DNA of 64,000 nt from Archangium primigenium. Its GTDB lineage: Bacteria > Myxococcota > Myxococcia > Myxococcales > Myxococcaceae. The stretch's first letter is position 1. Every line of letters begins with the position of its first letter. Under the pieces are notes generated by a model that was given only the letters and a program-made list of their open reading frames with translations, made no database searches and had not been told where the DNA came from. The stretch is taken from positions 434,001-498,000 of the forward strand of contig NZ_JADWYI010000001.1 in the NCBI RefSeq assembly GCF_016904885.1. Reading direction: 5' to 3'. The translations under genes were made by a program, and so were the position numbers. Below are positions 33,718 to 42,219 of this stretch, one piece after another.

Positions 33718-35832
33718 TCAGACGGCGGGTCGCTCCTCGGCGGGCGGGGGAGACATCGGCCAGAGCAGCGTCACGCACGTGCCCTGCCCGGGCTCGCTCT
33801 CCAACTCGATGCGGCCTCCGTGGTTGCGGACAATCTGCGCCACCACCGCCAGCCCCAGCCCCGTGCCCTGCCCCCGCTTCTTCGTCGTGAAGAACGGGTC
33901 GAACACCTGGTGCAGGCTCTCCGGCGGAATGCCACACCCGTCGTCCCGCACCGTCATCCGCACCCCGCTCCACGCTCCCGGCTCGCCCGGCGTCTCCGCC
34001 CGCGCCGCCAGCCGCACCGTGCCCCCCGGCTCGCACGCGTCACACGCGTTGAGCGCCAGGTTGAGCACCACCTGCAGCAACTGGTCCGGATTCGCCAGCA
34101 ACAGCGGCAGCCCCTCGGACACCTCCACCTCCAGCCGCACCTTGCGCCGCTCGGCCTCGCCGTGCAGCAGCTCCCGCGCCCCCTCCAGGAGCGCCCCCAG
34201 CGCCACGCCACGCACCGCCACCGGCTGCACCCGCGAGAAGTCCAACAGCTCGCGGATGGTCCGGCTCACCCGGTCGATCTGCTCGACGATGACCTGAACC
34301 CCCGCCGCCTGCGGGTGCCCCGCCCCGAGCTTGCCCGCCACGTACTCGGCCCGGCCCCGCACCACGCCCAGGGGCGTGCCAATCTCGTGCGCGATGCCCG
34401 CGGCGAGGATGCCCACCGTGGCCAGCTTCTCCGCGCGGAGCAGCTGCGACTCCAGCGCCCGCACGTCGCTCAGGTCCTCCACCACCAAGAGCGCCCGCAC
34501 CTCGGCGTCCTGGCGCTCCAGGGGCACGGCGTGCAGCCGGTACTGGCCCTCCTCGCCGAAGAGCGGCAGGGACTCCTGCAGGCTCACCACGCGCTGGGCG
34601 GCGCACGCATCCGCCACCAGCGCCACCAGCCGGTCCACCACCGCCGCGGGGGCCTCGGGGAAGGACTCGCGCAGGGACGCCCCCACCGCCGTGGGCGGCA
34701 GCCGCGCGCGCAGCGCCTGGTTCACCGCCGTCACCCGCCCCTCGGCCGACAGCGCCAGCACCCCGGTGGGGATGTGGTCGAGGATCTTCTGCGTCTTCTC
34801 GTGCAGGTGGGCGAGCTGGTCCGCGTGGCGGCGGCTCTCGCGCAAGGCCACGGCGCGGCGCGAGGCGACGATGACGTAGGCGACGAAGACGACGAGGAAG
34901 AAGGCCACCAGCACGGCCCCGAGCGCCACGCGCAGGATGATGCCGCGCTCGTGGGCCCGCAGCTCCGCCGACGAGGCGAGCAGGGCCACGGACCAGTAGG
35001 GCCCGCCGCGCATGGGAATGGGCTGGTAGGCGGCCAGGGTGTCCGCGGCGTCCAGGCCCAGGCGCTGCGCCTCGCCCTCGGGGAGGAACACCGTGCCCTG
35101 GCCGCCCTCGCGCATGCGCCGCACGAGCTGCGCGAACGCGGGCACCTCGTGGGGCGCGGCGTCCGCGCGCTGCACGCCCTCCACCAGCGTCGGCGCGCTC
35201 GCCGGGGTGGGCAGGCCATGCGCGCCGAGGAGCAGCAGCCGCACCTCCGAGTCCGTGGCGATGAGCTTGAGCGGGGCGAAGAAGCTCTCGGTGTCCACCA
35301 GCACCGCGAGCGCGCCCCCGGGGCCGTCCTCCCCGGGCGCGTAGGCGGTGGAGAAGATGCGGAACCAGTTGCCGGGCGCGGCGGCCACCGGCGGCGTGGT
35401 GAGGATGTCGCCGGGCGCGCGGGTGAGCGCGGCGTGGGCCATCTCCGTGAGGCTCGTGCTCACCGCGCCCCGGGTGACGGCGGGGCCCGCGCGCCGGTCC
35501 AGCACGGTGAAGCGCTGCTCGCCCTCGGCGTCCAGCACCACGATGGCCTTGAACTGCCCCACCACTTCCAGGAGCGCGAGCAGCTCGCGCCGGTGCTCGT
35601 TGACGGTGCCGGGGCGGCTGAGCAGCTCGCCCGCGAAGCGCAGGTCGTCCGCCGCGTCGTCGAGCGAGTCGGCCACCTCGCGCGCCGCCGCCTCCACCTG
35701 GGCGGTGCGCTCGGCGGCGAACTGCGCCACCAGGGCCGCCCGGTCCCGGTGGATGAAGTGCACCACGCCCACCACCACGCTCGCGAGCGCGACACACAAG
35801 AGGAGCACGGAGACGACGGTGTTGCGGTTCAT
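33718..35832 (-). CDS. Sensor histidine kinase (CACHE-like, PAS)
   Basis: A 704-residue membrane kinase. Transmembrane helices at about 7-27 and 290-315 flank a ~260-residue periplasmic sensor that reads like a double CACHE domain. A PAS domain (about 345-450) contains ILDHIPTGVLALSAEGRVTAVNQ. The dimerisation helix has the phosphoacceptor His482 in GILAAGIAHEIGTPLG. The ATPase domain follows with NLALNACDACEPGG, DDGCGIPPESLHQVFDPFFT and GQGTGLGLAVV. All catalytic motifs are intact. This architecture (NtrB-like core with a periplasmic sensor) normally pairs with NtrC-type regulators; the one at 28306-29664 is on the same strand but not adjacent. The ligand is unknown. Confidence 0.92.
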   Translation of the reverse strand: MNRNTVVSVLLLCVALASVVVGVVHFIHRDRAALVAQFAAERTAQVEAAAREVADSLDDAADDLRFAGELLSRPGTVNEHRRELLALLEVVGQFKAIVVLDAEGEQRFTVLDRRAGPAVTRGAVSTSLTEMAHAALTRAPGDILTTPPVAAAPGNWFRIFSTAYAPGEDGPGGALAVLVDTESFFAPLKLIATDSEVRLLLLGAHGLPTPASAPTLVEGVQRADAAPHEVPAFAQLVRRMREGGQGTVFLPEGEAQRLGLDAADTLAAYQPIPMRGGPYWSVALLASSAELRAHERGIILRVALGAVLVAFFLVVFVAYVIVASRRAVALRESRRHADQLAHLHEKTQKILDHIPTGVLALSAEGRVTAVNQALRARLPPTAVGASLRESFPEAPAAVVDRLVALVADACAAQRVVSLQESLPLFGEEGQYRLHAVPLERQDAEVRALLVVEDLSDVRALESQLLRAEKLATVGILAAGIAHEIGTPLGVVRGRAEYVAGKLGAGHPQAAGVQVIVEQIDRVSRTIRELLDFSRVQPVAVRGVALGALLEGARELLHGEAERRKVRLEVEVSEGLPLLLANPDQLLQVVLNLALNACDACEPGGTVRLAARAETPGEPGAWSGVRMTVRDDGCGIPPESLHQVFDPFFTTKKRGQGTGLGLAVVAQIVRNHGGRIELESEPGQGTCVTLLWPMSPPPAEERPAV

Positions 35833-35857
35833 GGCCCGGGAAGTCCCGTCCCCGAGT

Positions 35858-36250
35858 CTACGCCGCGCCCGGGTGGCAGGACACGTCCAGGGGCAGCCCG
35901 AGCGCGGCCAGCTCCGCCAGCTCCTCCGGCGAGAAGGCGAAGTGGCACGGCCCGTCGTAGGCGACGAGCAGTGAGAGCGTGGCCTCGGTGGCGCCCAGCG
36001 AGCGCAGGGTGGGCAGCGCCGCCTTGAGCTCGTGCAGCGGGCCGCGCAGGGAGGCGCCCGGGGCCACGTCGTCGTCGAGCAGCGGCAGCAGCGCGCTGCC
36101 CTGGGCCCGGGCCACGCCGGCGTAGCGGCCCGAGGGCACCACCTCCCCCGGCTCGTTCGCGTCCACGAGCGGCAGGGCCGTGCGCTCCACGGCGAGCGCG
36201 GGCGAGAAGCGCTCGCCCTGGAGCAGGCAGAACAGGAAGCGGCGGATCAT
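35858..36250 (-). CDS. Small hypothetical protein coupled to an XRE regulator
   Basis: A 130-residue cytoplasmic protein starting at MIRRFLFCLLQGERFSPALA. Its ATG overlaps the stop of the upstream HTH gene. It is probably an alpha/beta fold: PLVDANEPGEVVPSGRYAG, LLPLLDDDVAPG, then LKAALPTLRSLGATEATLSLLVAYDG and FSPEELAELAALGLPLDVSCH. No motif or family was recognised. The tight coupling resembles regulator-partner pairs (including toxin-antitoxin systems), but the chain has no toxin feature and its length is unremarkable. The next gene on the same strand, the histidine kinase, starts 26 bases further on. Confidence 0.65.
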   Translation of the reverse strand: MIRRFLFCLLQGERFSPALAVERTALPLVDANEPGEVVPSGRYAGVARAQGSALLPLLDDDVAPGASLRGPLHELKAALPTLRSLGATEATLSLLVAYDGPCHFAFSPEELAELAALGLPLDVSCHPGAA

Positions 36251-36594
36251 CCCACGTCCACCAGGAGCAGCAGCGGCAGCACCTGCTTGCGCGGCGCACG
36301 TGTCCGCCGGCGGCGCGCGGGACGGCGCGGCGTCTCCAGGCCCACGGCGGCGGCGCACGCGGGGCCCACCAGCGCATCCAACGACAGACACAGGGTCTGG
36401 CCCAGCCGGCGCAGGGTGGCCGGGCCGGGCGCCATCTTCCCCCGCTCCAGGCGCATGTAGGTGGACACGCCCACGCCGATCCGACGCGCCATCTCCTGCT
36501 GGGAGAGCGCCGCGCCCAGGCGGGCGGTGCGCAGCGAGTCCCGGAGCGACTCGGCCAGTTGTTCGCGGACACCAGGGGAGAGGTGACTTGGCAT
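36247..36594 (-). CDS. XRE-family DNA-binding protein
   Basis: A 115-residue protein with a Cro/CI-type helix-turn-helix at about residues 20-76 (LGAALSQQEMARRIGVGVST, YMRLERGKMAPGPATLRRLG). The tail is Arg-rich followed by a hydrophobic end (RRRRTRAPRKQVLPLLLLVD). The ribosome site is weak. It overlaps the following unknown gene by a few bases and so is likely autoregulated in a two-gene unit, possibly continuing into the histidine kinase. The ligand and operator are unknown. The helix-turn-helix call is reliable. Confidence 0.82.
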   Translation of the reverse strand: MPSHLSPGVREQLAESLRDSLRTARLGAALSQQEMARRIGVGVSTYMRLERGKMAPGPATLRRLGQTLCLSLDALVGPACAAAVGLETPRRPARRRRTRAPRKQVLPLLLLVDVG

Positions 36595-36881
36595 GGTGGC
36601 CCCTACCCTAGCGACCCGGGACGTCAGTTCAACAGGTCATCCGATTCCGGCGGTCATGAGCGGCGCTCCCGCCTCGGCAAGTAGGGTCCGGCCCCCGCCC
36701 CGACCCCGGGTGGCATCCGCCCGGCCCGGGCGTCACGACGCGGCGCGTTTCGGACATCGCGGCATTTTCGCCCTTCGCTGGATTGACTCACGCGTCGAAG
36801 GGGTGGTGGAAAACCAGGGCCGACAGGCAGGCGCGGGCCCGTCGTGGCTCAACCCCCTCCACCGCGCTGGGAGTCCCTCCG

Positions 36882-39245
36882 ATGAAGAAAAGCCCCCTCC
36901 CCCGTCCGACCTGGCGGGCCCTGCTCACCGCCGGTGCCGTCCTCTCCTGTGGGCCCACGCCGGAGTCCGTCCTCCCCGAGGGCGCCCCGGACATCGAGGG
37001 CCAGACGCAGCAGGCGGACCTGTCCTGGACGCTCGGCGCCCAGTACGACGCCTCCCAGGCCAACATCACCTTCAACGTCTATTCCGCGCGCGCCACGCGC
37101 ATCGAGGTCTACCTCTACAAGACGCCGCAGGGGGCCCAGGAGGTGCTGAGCTACGTGCTCACCAAGAACACCAGCACCAACGTGTGGACCAAGACGGCCT
37201 CCGTCACCACGCTCAAGAACGCGGGCATCACGGGCGCGGTGTACTACGGCTACCGCGCGTGGGGCCCCAACTGGACGTACGACTCGACGTGGAAGAAGGG
37301 CAGCGCCACGGGCTTCAAGTCGGACGTGGACAGCGCGGGCAACCGGTTCAACCCCAACAAGTTGCTCATGGACCCGTACGCGCTGGAGATCTCCCATGAT
37401 CCCACCAACCCGGTGACGACCAACGGGACCCTCTACGCGTCGGGCCCGAACTACCGCAACATCGACAGCGGGGCCCAGGCGACCAAGAGCATCGTGCTGC
37501 CGCCGATCGCGCGGGCCTACGGCACCAAGCCCACGCGCGCGCTCAAGGACGACATCATCTACGAGGTGCACGTGCGCGGCCTCACCATGGGCGACACGAG
37601 CATCGCGAGCGCCTACCGGGGCACGTACAAGGGCGCGGGGATGAAGGCCGCGTCGCTCGCGGCGCTGGGCGTCACGGCGGTGGAGTTCCTGCCCGTGCAG
37701 GAGACGGACAACGACGACAACGACGTGAACGCCACGAGCACCCAGGACGACAACTACTGGGGGTACATGACGCTCAACTACTTCGCCCCGGACCGGCGCT
37801 ACTCCTCGGACAAGAGCGCGGGCGGCCCCACGCGCGAGTTCCAGGAGATGGTGAAGGCCTTCCACGACCAGGGCATCAAGGTCTTCATCGACGTGGTCTA
37901 CAACCACACGGGCGAGGGCGGCTCGTGGAGCGCCACGGACAAGACCACCTACAACGTGCTGTCGTACCGGGGCCTGGACAACCCCACGTACTACAGCCTC
38001 ACCAGCGACATGCAGAGCAGTTGGGACAACACGGGCGTGGGCGGCAACTTCAACACCCGCAACGCCGTGGCGCAGAACCTCATCGTCGACTCGCTCAACT
38101 ACTGGAAGGACGAGCTGGGCGTGGACGGGTTCCGCTTCGACCTGGCGTCGGTGCTCGGCAACACGTGTGAGCACGGCTGCTTCAACTACGACAAGATGAC
38201 GAGCGGCACGGCGCTCAACCGCATCTGGAACAGCCTGTCGCCGCGCGCCGTCGGGGGCGGCACGGGCGTGGACCTCATCGCCGAGCCCTGGGCCATTGGC
38301 GGCAACAGCTACCAGGTGGGCAACTTCCCGAGCGGCTGGGCCGAGTGGAACGGCACCTACCGGGACACGTTCCGCAAGGACCAGAACGAGATGGGCATGA
38401 GCACGGTGACGCCGGGGCAGCTCGCCGCGCGCTTCGCGGGCTCCTCGGACCTGTATGGGGATGATGGCCGCCGGCCCTCGCACTCCATCAACTTCATGGT
38501 GGCCCACGACGGCTTCACCCTGAAGGACCTCTACAGCTGCAACAACAAGAGCAACAACCAGGCGTGGCCCTACGGCCCCTCGGACGGCGGCGAGGACCAC
38601 AACACCTCGTGGGACCAGGGCGGGGCGGGCGCGGACCAGCGCCGCGCGGCGCGCAACGGCATGGCCTTCGTGATGGTCAGCGCGGGCGTGCCCATGTTCA
38701 ACGGCGGTGACGAGTTCCTGCGCACCCAGTACTGCAACAACAACGTGTACAACCTGGACTCGAGCGCCAACTGGCTCAACTACGGGCTGAGCACGGACCA
38801 GACGAACTTCAAGACGTTCACCCAGCGGCTCATCGCCTTCCGCAAGGCGCACCCGGCGCTGCGTCCGGCCAACTTCTACAGCGCCTCGGACACCAACGGC
38901 AACGTGATGGAGCAGCTGCGCTGGTTCCGTCCGGACGGCGCGGTGGCGGACTCGGGCTACATGGGCGATGGCAACAACCACTCGCTCGCCTTCCGCATCG
39001 ACGGGACGGAGTTCGGTGACTCGGCCGCGGCCATCTACGTGGCCTACAACGGCTGGAGCGGCGCGGTGGACTTCAAGCTGCCCTGGGCCTTCAATGGCAA
39101 GCAGTGGTACCGCGTGACGGACACCTGCAACTGGGCCGAGGGCGCCAGCCAGGTGTCCAGCCCCGGCTCGGAGCCGGCCGTGGGCGGCGAGGGCGCCACC
39201 TATGGCGTGTGCGCCCGGGGCCTCGTGGTGCTGATCGCGAAGTAA
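36882..39245 (+). CDS. Exported isoamylase/glycogen-debranching glycosidase (GH13)
   Basis: A 787-residue alpha-1,6-glucosidase of the isoamylase/GlgX group. The signal peptide ends AVLSCGPTPES, with Cys suggesting a lipoprotein. A CBM48-type domain (about 40-200, with ITFNVYSARATRIEVYLYKT) precedes the GH13 barrel. Catalytic residues are present: nucleophile Asp420 (GFRFDLAS), acid/base Glu468 (LIAEPWA) and transition-state Asp543 (VAHDGFTL). GVTAVEFLPVQE and FIDVVYNHTGEG are family strand motifs, and many Asn-rich insertions resemble Pseudomonas isoamylase. As an exported, probably surface-held enzyme, it would debranch external starch or glycogen. The gene is followed by a strong terminator hairpin. 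Confidence 0.92.
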   Translation: MKKSPLPRPTWRALLTAGAVLSCGPTPESVLPEGAPDIEGQTQQADLSWTLGAQYDASQANITFNVYSARATRIEVYLYKTPQGAQEVLSYVLTKNTSTNVWTKTASVTTLKNAGITGAVYYGYRAWGPNWTYDSTWKKGSATGFKSDVDSAGNRFNPNKLLMDPYALEISHDPTNPVTTNGTLYASGPNYRNIDSGAQATKSIVLPPIARAYGTKPTRALKDDIIYEVHVRGLTMGDTSIASAYRGTYKGAGMKAASLAALGVTAVEFLPVQETDNDDNDVNATSTQDDNYWGYMTLNYFAPDRRYSSDKSAGGPTREFQEMVKAFHDQGIKVFIDVVYNHTGEGGSWSATDKTTYNVLSYRGLDNPTYYSLTSDMQSSWDNTGVGGNFNTRNAVAQNLIVDSLNYWKDELGVDGFRFDLASVLGNTCEHGCFNYDKMTSGTALNRIWNSLSPRAVGGGTGVDLIAEPWAIGGNSYQVGNFPSGWAEWNGTYRDTFRKDQNEMGMSTVTPGQLAARFAGSSDLYGDDGRRPSHSINFMVAHDGFTLKDLYSCNNKSNNQAWPYGPSDGGEDHNTSWDQGGAGADQRRAARNGMAFVMVSAGVPMFNGGDEFLRTQYCNNNVYNLDSSANWLNYGLSTDQTNFKTFTQRLIAFRKAHPALRPANFYSASDTNGNVMEQLRWFRPDGAVADSGYMGDGNNHSLAFRIDGTEFGDSAAAIYVAYNGWSGAVDFKLPWAFNGKQWYRVTDTCNWAEGASQVSSPGSEPAVGGEGATYGVCARGLVVLIAK

Positions 39246-39266
39246 TCCCAGACACGGGAAGTCCAA

Positions 39267-39301
39267 GCGGGGCGCGGCGCCAGGACAGGGCCGCGCCCCG
39301 C
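39267..39301 (+). terminator. Terminator hairpin after the isoamylase gene
   Basis: A perfect 12-bp stem (GCGGGGCGCGGC at 39267-39278, GCCGCGCCCCGC at 39290-39301) with an 11-base loop, followed by GCGTTT. It lies 22 bases after the isoamylase stop, so it insulates cassette 3 from it. Confidence 0.72.
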
Positions 39302-39376
39302 GCGTTTCCAAGCGGCACTCAAGGGAAAACCCTTCGAGGTATGGCCAACCCTCCGGTGATTCGGGAACATGGGCGC

Positions 39377-40660
39377 ATGCCCATGCCTTCACCGGCTCCA
39401 CCCGGAAGCGCCGCGCGTTGGCGGACATGGCTCCGCGTGCTTGTCCTGGTCCTGATGGGCACGCAGTGGGGTTGTGCCGCCCACGCACCTCGGCCACCGC
39501 CAAAGCCCGCCCTCACCCAGGACCTGCCCGCGCGTTTCGGCGCGGTGCGACTCGACGCCTCCGCGGTCGCCACCTCCCTGGCCACCGCATGGCTTCACAC
39601 GCCCCTGCGCGTGCATGCCGCTTCGCCTCCGCCCTCGCGCTGGCCCCGGATGCTGCGGGTCTCCCATTCCACGGAGCGGGGTACGGAGCTACCACGCGCC
39701 TATGCGGCCTTCTGCGACCGTCGCGGCTCGGCGGGCGACTGCCTGCGCCTGCTGGAGGATGGCCCCCACCTCGATGGTCGCGACCGACGCGACCTCGCCC
39801 TGGCCCTCGCGGTCCACTCGGCCCTGGACGCCCTGGACGCCGAAGCACGCGCCCTCGTCAACGCCTCCCAGCTGTGGACCACACTCAGCCTCACGCTCAC
39901 CGGCTACCTCGTCCTGCTCACCGCCCCCGAGCCCATCACCAAGGGCGTGGCCACGGCCCTCACCGTCCTGCTCTGGGCCTACCTGGGCTGGGAGCTCCTC
40001 GACCTGCTCCACGCCTGGCTCCAGCTCTCCGCGGACGCCGAGACGGCCACCACCTTCGCCCAGGTGCGCGCGGCGGGCGAGCGTTTCGGTGCGGTCATCG
40101 GACCCAACAGCGTGCGCATCCTGCTGCTGCTGGGAACGGCGTCCCTGAGCGGCGGTGGAGCGCTGCTCTCCCGAGCCCCCACGCTCCCGGGCTTCTCCCG
40201 GGCGGCGAGCGCGGCCGGTGCGCAAGGCGTCCGTCTACTGGAAACGGCACGGGACGCGGAGCGGATCCAGGTGGCCGTCACCGAGGGCACGCTCCAGGTC
40301 GTACTGCCCGCCAATGCCTTGAGCATGGCGGCCCGGAGTGGGCCCCAGGTGCACCACATCGCCACGGTGGAGAACAACGTCTCCACGGCGCGGGGTGGAC
40401 CGTGGACGCCTCGGTTCAAGAAAATCTTCGACAAGGCCGGCATGTCGATGGAAGACCCCGCCAACAAGGCCATCCTCGAGGCCCACCGGGGACCCCACCC
40501 GGAGAAGTACCACGCACGCGTCCATGAACGGCTCATGGAGACGACCGACGGTTGTCCTGGCACCACCCCATGCCGCGAAGCGCTGACGTCCGAGCTGAGA
40601 AAGATGATGCGGGAACTCGCCGACCCGACCTCCGATCTGCACAAGCTCCTCTCTCTCTAG
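39377..40660 (+). CDS. SitA-like lipoprotein toxin with AHH-family nuclease domain (cassette 3)
   Basis: A 427-residue protein with signal sequence TWLRVLVLVLMGTQWGCAA (a non-canonical lipobox; an upstream in-frame start at 39341 is possible). The N-terminal half is homologous to the cassette 1 toxin: FCDRRGSAGDCLRLLEDGPH, DRRDLALALAVHSALDALD and a hydrophobic PEPITKGVATALTVLLWAYL region. The C-terminal domain (about 315-420) is of the AHH type, an HNH/Endo VII-related nuclease family: QVHHIATVENN carries the VHH form of the motif, then GPWTPRFKKIFDKAGMSMED and HRGPHPEKYHARVHERL. The key His residues are retained. An Imm11-type immunity gene starts 15 bases after it. Release into recipients by outer-membrane exchange is inferred. 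Confidence 0.87.
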   Translation: MPMPSPAPPGSAARWRTWLRVLVLVLMGTQWGCAAHAPRPPPKPALTQDLPARFGAVRLDASAVATSLATAWLHTPLRVHAASPPPSRWPRMLRVSHSTERGTELPRAYAAFCDRRGSAGDCLRLLEDGPHLDGRDRRDLALALAVHSALDALDAEARALVNASQLWTTLSLTLTGYLVLLTAPEPITKGVATALTVLLWAYLGWELLDLLHAWLQLSADAETATTFAQVRAAGERFGAVIGPNSVRILLLLGTASLSGGGALLSRAPTLPGFSRAASAAGAQGVRLLETARDAERIQVAVTEGTLQVVLPANALSMAARSGPQVHHIATVENNVSTARGGPWTPRFKKIFDKAGMSMEDPANKAILEAHRGPHPEKYHARVHERLMETTDGCPGTTPCREALTSELRKMMRELADPTSDLHKLLSL

Positions 40661-40675
40661 AAGCACCCCCCGTCC

Positions 40676-41926
40676 ATGAACCCTCCCTCCCGCTTCTTCA
40701 TCCTTCGCGACGACGTCGAGGCGCCGGGCCGGTGGGACCTGGGAACACCCGTGGATGGGCGGGGCCACGAATGGGATGACGCCGCCTTCAGGAAGGGAGC
40801 GCCCGTCTCCGTCGAGGGGCCGCTGCGGATTCCCCTCCGAGCCCACGACGGCACGGCACTGGACTACACCGAAGCAGGCCTTGGCGTCCCGCTCGTCTCC
40901 GCCAAGGCCGCCGCCGTCTTCTCCGCGCTGGCGCCTCATGACATCCAGCTCATTCCCGTGAGCGTCGAGGCCCATCCCGAGCCGTTCTTCATCCTCGTCA
41001 GCACCCGCGTGGAGAAATGCATCGACGATGAGCAATCTTCCTCCGTCGAGTACTGGAAACCCGAGGACGGGCGCCCGGATCGAACGGGCCGCTACCGCTC
41101 CGTGCAGGGCCTGCGCATCGATCCGACGAAGGTGGGCGACGCGCGGGTCTTTCGCACCTGGGGTTGGGTGAATCTGCTCGTCTCCGAGCACGTCAAACAG
41201 GCGCTGGAGGACACGGGCGCCACGGGCCTTCGCTTCGAGGAAGTCACGGGCCCGAGTGACCTCTCGGCCGAGGAAAAAGCCTGGGCCCGCGCGGCCCGCG
41301 CCCGACGCGAGCGCGTTGACCGCGCCCGCGATGCTTTTTGGAGGACCCTCGGAACCCTGGACACCGACACCATTCCCCTCGTCGGCTTCGGTCCCTGGCC
41401 CTCCCATCGGCAGATCTGGCGTGTCATCCGCCGCCCGAATGGCCACACGTTGATCGTCACCGACGGGCTCTCTGATTATTTCCTCGACAGCACCGAGGAC
41501 TCGGTGGGCTTCGGCCTCGAACTCTCCCTGGAGACGGATGCCACCTTTCCCCGGCTCTACACGAGCTGGCCCACCCTGCTGCTGCAACGGGTGAGCACTG
41601 AACTCGCCGAGCACGCGCCGGTGCGCGAGCGCGCTCTCATTGGCCTCTGCCTCGTCGAAGTCCCGGGCAAGGACATGCCCAAGGCGCTGCGCTCTGCCGA
41701 GGGAACCGTGGGCGTCGTGCTCGGGCTGCCCACCCCGGCCCTCCCCGATTGCTTCACCCTGCCCGCGGGCCTCGTGAAGCTCGTCACCGTGAAGGCCCTG
41801 CTGGCCTCGGAGCTCCTCTGGCTTCGCTCACGCGGCGAGGACGGCCTGGCCCTGCTCGCCACACGGCTCCAGCATGAGCCGTCACCGCACCTGAGCCAGG
41901 CACGCCGCCCCGCCCTGACGCCCTAG
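40676..41926 (+). CDS. Imm11 (DUF1629) - SUFU-like fusion immunity protein (cassette 3)
   Basis: A 416-residue cytoplasmic protein directly after the AHH toxin gene. Residues ~1-195 follow the Imm11 (DUF1629) layout: FFILRDDVEAPGRWDLGTP, then ALAPHDIQLIPVSVEAHPEP, ILVSTRVEKCIDDEQS and KVGDARVFRTWGWVNLLVSE. Residues ~215-400 appear to be a second domain resembling SUFU-type immunity proteins (RRPNGHTLIVTDGLSDYF, GFGLELSLETDATFPRLY, CFTLPAGLVKLVTVKALLA). Both families are known immunity types in polymorphic toxin systems and are usually separate proteins, so the fusion suggests one antidote against two toxins or a bipartite site. The SUFU half is the less certain assignment. It has no signal peptide. 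Confidence 0.8.
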   Translation: MNPPSRFFILRDDVEAPGRWDLGTPVDGRGHEWDDAAFRKGAPVSVEGPLRIPLRAHDGTALDYTEAGLGVPLVSAKAAAVFSALAPHDIQLIPVSVEAHPEPFFILVSTRVEKCIDDEQSSSVEYWKPEDGRPDRTGRYRSVQGLRIDPTKVGDARVFRTWGWVNLLVSEHVKQALEDTGATGLRFEEVTGPSDLSAEEKAWARAARARRERVDRARDAFWRTLGTLDTDTIPLVGFGPWPSHRQIWRVIRRPNGHTLIVTDGLSDYFLDSTEDSVGFGLELSLETDATFPRLYTSWPTLLLQRVSTELAEHAPVRERALIGLCLVEVPGKDMPKALRSAEGTVGVVLGLPTPALPDCFTLPAGLVKLVTVKALLASELLWLRSRGEDGLALLATRLQHEPSPHLSQARRPALTP

Positions 41927-42021
41927 CCTCCGCCCGCTGTCCGGCCCAGGGGAGCAGCGGGTGTCCGCCCGACTGCCGCGCGCCCGAGGGGAAGTCGTTA
42001 TGCGTGAGCAGGAGGTGTCAC

Positions 42022-42219
42022 ATGAATCCCCCCCTGTTCGGACCCAAGAAACGCCAGCCCGCCACCCTGGAGGAGATCCAGCGGCGGGCCCGCCGGGAAT
42101 TGGAGGAGTGGGAGGCCTCGGAGGCGGAGCAGGAGGACGGCTTCACCACCTCGCGCCGCGGCGTGCTGCCCGGGCGCTCCCACGAGCAGCCCTCATCCCT
42201 CACGGACAGCCGGAGCTGA
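42022..42219 (+). CDS. Small hypothetical protein
   Basis: A 65-residue protein starting at the ATG after an excellent AGGAGG ribosome site (CAGGAGGTGTCACATG). It is helical and charged: ATLEEIQRRARRELEEWEAS, then an acidic turn (EAEQEDG) and a Ser/Arg-rich tail. No family is recognised. Its last 20 bases overlap the end of the convergent lipoprotein gene. It probably lies outside cassette 3: the 96-base gap and strong own ribosome site suggest its own transcript. Confidence 0.65.
   Translation: MNPPLFGPKKRQPATLEEIQRRARRELEEWEASEAEQEDGFTTSRRGVLPGRSHEQPSSLTDSRS

Noticed and set aside
36849-39503. A very long open frame on the minus strand opposite the isoamylase gene
   Set aside because: It is antisense to an intact GH13 enzyme with all catalytic residues. 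The long frame results from high GC3 in the real gene; its translation is Val/Arg/His-rich with no fold, signal or ribosome site.
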